Part shown: one piece after another, positions 61,223 through 64,000 of the stretch
Position numbering within the stretch: position 1 is the stretch's first letter
Layout: each line of letters starts with the position of its first letter
Program-made: the position numbers and the translations under genes
Notes under the pieces: generated by a model
Told to the model about the DNA's origin: nothing
What the model saw: only the letters and a program-made list of their open reading frames with translations
Databases searched by the model: none
Assembly (NCBI GenBank): GCA_041399155.1
Contig: JAWKTI010000004.1
Location: forward strand, 1-64,000
Direction of reading: 5' to 3'
Source: Zavarzinella sp.
Lineage (GTDB): Bacteria; Planctomycetota; Planctomycetia; Gemmatales; Gemmataceae
DNA length: 64,000 nucleotides

Positions 61223-63760
61223 TTAGCGATTGAATTGGAATTCTTTGGTGTTGATCAGCGCCCACAGGATGTTTTCGTAAGCAGTTTTTTTGGTCTTTTC
61301 GTTCTTGGTGATATGTTCCAGTGCGGTGGCCATATCCGATTCCGAAGGTTTGCGACCAAAGGCCCACATAAACAGTTCCGTGACCTTTTCAGCATCAGCG
61401 CGGGTGTCTTTGGCATCTGCCAGCAACGATGCCCGGCTCCCACCTTGAGTCAGTTTGCCCTGGATTTCTGAAGAGTTCAGCAGGTGCAGTGCCTGAGCCA
61501 GGTTGGCTTCTGACACTCGTTCGCACTCGCACGCACTGATCCGTTGTGGGCGACCGAACACATCCAGGAAATAGGAGGTGAACGATTCATCCGGCAGCAT
61601 GATTGCCCGGTTCGGTGCAAAGCGGTCGCGTGGCAGGTTGTTAAACACCGTGGGACTGTTGGTTACCTGATTGACTGCGTCGAGCAGCACTTCTGCACTC
61701 ATCCGTTTGGGGTAGTAGCGTGCGTAAGCCTGCTTATCGTGCTGGTTGAACTCATTGGGATTAGCCGAAATCTGGTAGGTACGGCTCTTGCAGATGGTTT
61801 TCACCAGTTCTTTCAGGCTGAACTTGTTGTCAATCAGATTTTTTGCCAGTGCATCAAGCAATTCTGGATTGCTGGGTGGGTTGGTTACCCGCATATCATC
61901 CAGCGGATCAACAATACCACGCCCAAAGAAGTGGGCCCAGTAGCGATTCGCCACTGCACGTGCAAAGAATGGATTCTTCGGTTCCACCATCCAGTCGACC
62001 AGTTTCTGGCGAGGGTCCTGACCCGATTGTAGCACAACCGGCTCACCATCCAGCGGTTTGATCTCTGCTGGCTTGTTGGTGCGTTTGTTAGTCACACTTC
62101 CATTAGAGCGGGTGAAAATTACTTCGGTATTCACATTCTGTGGGGCACCTGGCAGGCGAATATTCTTCTTACCAATGCGTCCAAAGAATGCTGCCAGTCC
62201 CCAGTAGTCGTCCTGGCTCCACTTTTCGTATGGGTGGTGGTGGCAGTTGGCACAGGCAATCCGCAGACCCAGGAACACCTGAGCGGTATCATCAACGAAT
62301 TGTTCGGGATTATTCAGGTCTTTGTACCACACGGTGGGTGGTGCTTTGGTTTCATCACCGGTTGCACCGAGAATATCCCGCACGAACTCATCGTATGGTT
62401 TATCTTTGGCAATCGCATCGCGAATCCAGCCGTGGAAGGCAAAAGTGCCTTGAGCCCGCTGAGCAGCGTTCTGGCCACCCCGTTTCACGCGGAGGATATC
62501 GGCCCACTTGTTGGCGAAGTAGTAAGAATATTCTTCGCTGTCCACCAGTTGATCAACCAGTGCACTGCGTTTGTTGGGGTCTTTGTTTTCCACATAAGCA
62601 GTCACTTGTGCGGGTGTGGGCAGCGTACCACAGATATCCAGATAAGCCCGACGCACAAATTCGGTGTCCGTGGCCAGATCAGAAGGCACCAGGCCCAGGT
62701 CTCGCCACTTTTTGGTGGTGTGCTCATCAACAACCGTTTGCACAGGGAAAGTCCATTCTGGAGTTTTCACATCAAGCGGCACGGTGGCACGGAAAACAGC
62801 CACTTGCCCCTGATAGCGGGCCATGATTGCTGCTTCGCCACTGAGACCCAGGGTGCGTACCACTGCGGTTTCATCCACGGTGGCAATTTCCTGATCGTTA
62901 CTTTCGTATTGAGCACGGCGGGTAATATCTTCTGTAGAACCATCTGAGTAGTGGGCATAAACGGAAAACTGCTGACGGTTATTTCGCGAAAGAATGCGGT
63001 GCGGTGGGTAGACGGAGATTTTCGTCACCGTGGGATCGGTTTCTGCACCGTATGGCATACCAGAAGCAATCCAGCGACGCACCAGTTTGTACTCGTCGGA
63101 ATCTTTTTCCATCTTCTTACCCCCACCGTGGGGAACCAAACCGGTTCCTTTGGTCAGGAATAAGCTGGCATCGGGAGAGGTGGGCATCAAGCGACGACCA
63201 CGGGTCTCTTTCACCAGTGATTCAAAATCGGTATCCGGTTCGAAACCCAAGAGCGACAATTTGAAGCCGTTTTGGCCACTTGCTTTGCCGTGGCAGCCAC
63301 CGGAGTTGCAACCCAGTTTGGTGAAGATCGGCACGATCTGGTTGGGGAAGTTAATCGGCAGATCCACATCCGTATCGGTAACGGTTACCTGTACCTTGGC
63401 CGATTGATTGCCATAGGTGGCAGTAATTTCTGTGGCACCATTGCCAACGGGCAGCACCCGTCCACTTGGCAGCACGCGGGCTGCTTTCGGGTTGGAACTG
63501 CTGTACTGGACATCACCTGACAGATCCTGCAGGCGGCTGTTTTTCAAGGTAGCTGTCACAATCAACTGGGCCGCATCGTCCATGCCCTTGATGTGCACTT
63601 TTTCAGGATAGCCAGCAATGGAGGCAACTTCTTCCGGTTTTGGAAGCGTAATGCCATCGTTCGATTGTGGCTTGTTGTTGTACAAGTCTGCGAATGCTGT
63701 CGTTGTAGTACAGGCCACAACAGACAGGAGGAAAAGCCAACGGATTGAACAGGTTGGCAT
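61223..63760 (-). CDS. DUF1549/DUF1553 protein, second copy
   Basis: 845 residues from ATG 63760. Signal peptide (IRWLFLLSVVACTTTTAFA), a Big_2-like segment (VTATLKNSRLQDLSGDVQYS), CNSGGCHG, a DUF1549 domain with TDTEFVRRAYLDICGTLPTP, CANCHHHPYEKW, and a DUF1553 C-terminus ending YENILWALINTKEFQFNR. It is built like the protein at 22539-24956 but only distantly similar in detail, so the two are not recent duplicates. In other planctomycetes such genes sit beside DUF1501; here none follows on the minus strand within the window. Confidence 0.9.
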   Translation of the reverse strand: MPTCSIRWLFLLSVVACTTTTAFADLYNNKPQSNDGITLPKPEEVASIAGYPEKVHIKGMDDAAQLIVTATLKNSRLQDLSGDVQYSSSNPKAARVLPSGRVLPVGNGATEITATYGNQSAKVQVTVTDTDVDLPINFPNQIVPIFTKLGCNSGGCHGKASGQNGFKLSLLGFEPDTDFESLVKETRGRRLMPTSPDASLFLTKGTGLVPHGGGKKMEKDSDEYKLVRRWIASGMPYGAETDPTVTKISVYPPHRILSRNNRQQFSVYAHYSDGSTEDITRRAQYESNDQEIATVDETAVVRTLGLSGEAAIMARYQGQVAVFRATVPLDVKTPEWTFPVQTVVDEHTTKKWRDLGLVPSDLATDTEFVRRAYLDICGTLPTPAQVTAYVENKDPNKRSALVDQLVDSEEYSYYFANKWADILRVKRGGQNAAQRAQGTFAFHGWIRDAIAKDKPYDEFVRDILGATGDETKAPPTVWYKDLNNPEQFVDDTAQVFLGLRIACANCHHHPYEKWSQDDYWGLAAFFGRIGKKNIRLPGAPQNVNTEVIFTRSNGSVTNKRTNKPAEIKPLDGEPVVLQSGQDPRQKLVDWMVEPKNPFFARAVANRYWAHFFGRGIVDPLDDMRVTNPPSNPELLDALAKNLIDNKFSLKELVKTICKSRTYQISANPNEFNQHDKQAYARYYPKRMSAEVLLDAVNQVTNSPTVFNNLPRDRFAPNRAIMLPDESFTSYFLDVFGRPQRISACECERVSEANLAQALHLLNSSEIQGKLTQGGSRASLLADAKDTRADAEKVTELFMWAFGRKPSESDMATALEHITKNEKTKKTAYENILWALINTKEFQFNR

Positions 63761-63994
63761 GGGTAGGACCTCCACGAATAAAGTAAACAGCGACCATTTC
63801 TAGTCGTTTCTAACGGCGTGACACTCCATTCTGATCTAATCGCCAGAGAATAGCAAGAGATAAATGGTGAGAATTTTCTCTTTTCTGAGAAAAATGAGAT
63901 CATTCCCGCGAATCGGTGGGACAAACTGGTGGAAAAATGAACCACCAACGTGCAGAAAAGGACTAATTTTACCTACAAAGATGAAGGATTTCTC

Positions 63995-64000
63995 ATGAAA
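63995..64000 (+). CDS. Possible start of a gene truncated by the window edge
   Basis: The last six bases read ATG AAA. A purine-rich AAGGA sequence lies at 63984-63988, six bases upstream, a good ribosome binding site. Nothing more can be said about the product. It would be divergent from the DUF1549 gene. Confidence 0.3.

Noticed and set aside
1..64000. CRISPR arrays, tRNA or rRNA genes
   Set aside because: No regularly spaced repeats and no cloverleaf or rRNA sequence were recognised on reading; a dedicated scan was not possible.

Overview
The window comes from a planctomycete, most likely a member of the Gemmataceae. The evidence is the protein repertoire: DUF1501, DUF1549/DUF1553 and PPC-domain proteins, a planctomycete-type cytochrome fused to WD40 repeats, DUF1559 pseudopilin-like proteins, a secreted sulfatase, and a eukaryote-like kinase with planctomycete-style motif variants. 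No rRNA, tRNA or CRISPR array was recognised.

Layout. 1-3.8 kb: the tail of a membrane protein, a secreted protein with 14 cysteines, a membrane-anchored protein and a decayed DUF1559 gene split by a 1,631-bp IS (ISKra4-like, 9-bp target duplication). 3.8-8.2 kb: a DUF58/BatD-like pair, a sulfatase, and bacterioferritin convergent with a BFD-like ferredoxin preceded by a double Fur-like palindrome. 8.7-10.9 kb: a secreted trypsin-like protease. 11.1-20.1 kb: an accessory-rich block centred on leuS and an AAA+ ATPase gene. A 247-bp copy of the leuS 5' end lies upstream and a 74-bp copy of the AAA+ gene 3' end lies downstream, enclosing a DUF4261 pseudogene, a zinc-ribbon gene split by a second copy of the same IS, and a HARE-HTH/GIY-YIG nuclease. 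20.4-29 kb: a four-gene planctomycete cytochrome operon (DUF1501, PPC, DUF1549/1553, cytochrome-WD40). 29.7-33.4 kb: two tandem secreted paralogs of unknown function. 33.4-38.4 kb: a minus-strand run of TIM-barrel protein, ferredoxin-NADP reductase, kinase, accA and ispG. 38.6-42.8 kb: DUF1559, MFS, PhyH dioxygenase and an ArsI-like VOC protein fused to a partial methyltransferase, overlapping or nearly touching. 42.9-60.6 kb: M20 peptidase, lnt, S46 peptidase, sirtuin, uvrB with an amidohydrolase, clpB with a phosphopantetheinyl transferase, rhomboid protease and a PEP-synthase-like enzyme. 60.8-64 kb: a CPCC protein, a second DUF1549/1553 protein and the first codons of a plus-strand gene.

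Most notable: (i) the leuS/AAA+ block, whose flanking repeats look like diverged, mostly synonymous ends of one operon, suggesting allele replacement by an incoming cassette; (ii) the MFS-PhyH-(ArsI-methyltransferase) operon, a candidate organoarsenical pathway; (iii) an IS whose transposase ribosome binding site is inside a strong hairpin; (iv) the palindrome CCCACGTGGG found at seven places in 64 kb; and (v) seven single-base frameshifts between 3.6 and 15 kb, all needing one added base to repair, three of them in leuS, which points to sequencing error as a serious alternative to gene decay.

All family assignments come from reading the translated sequence and recalled family motifs. No database search was run.
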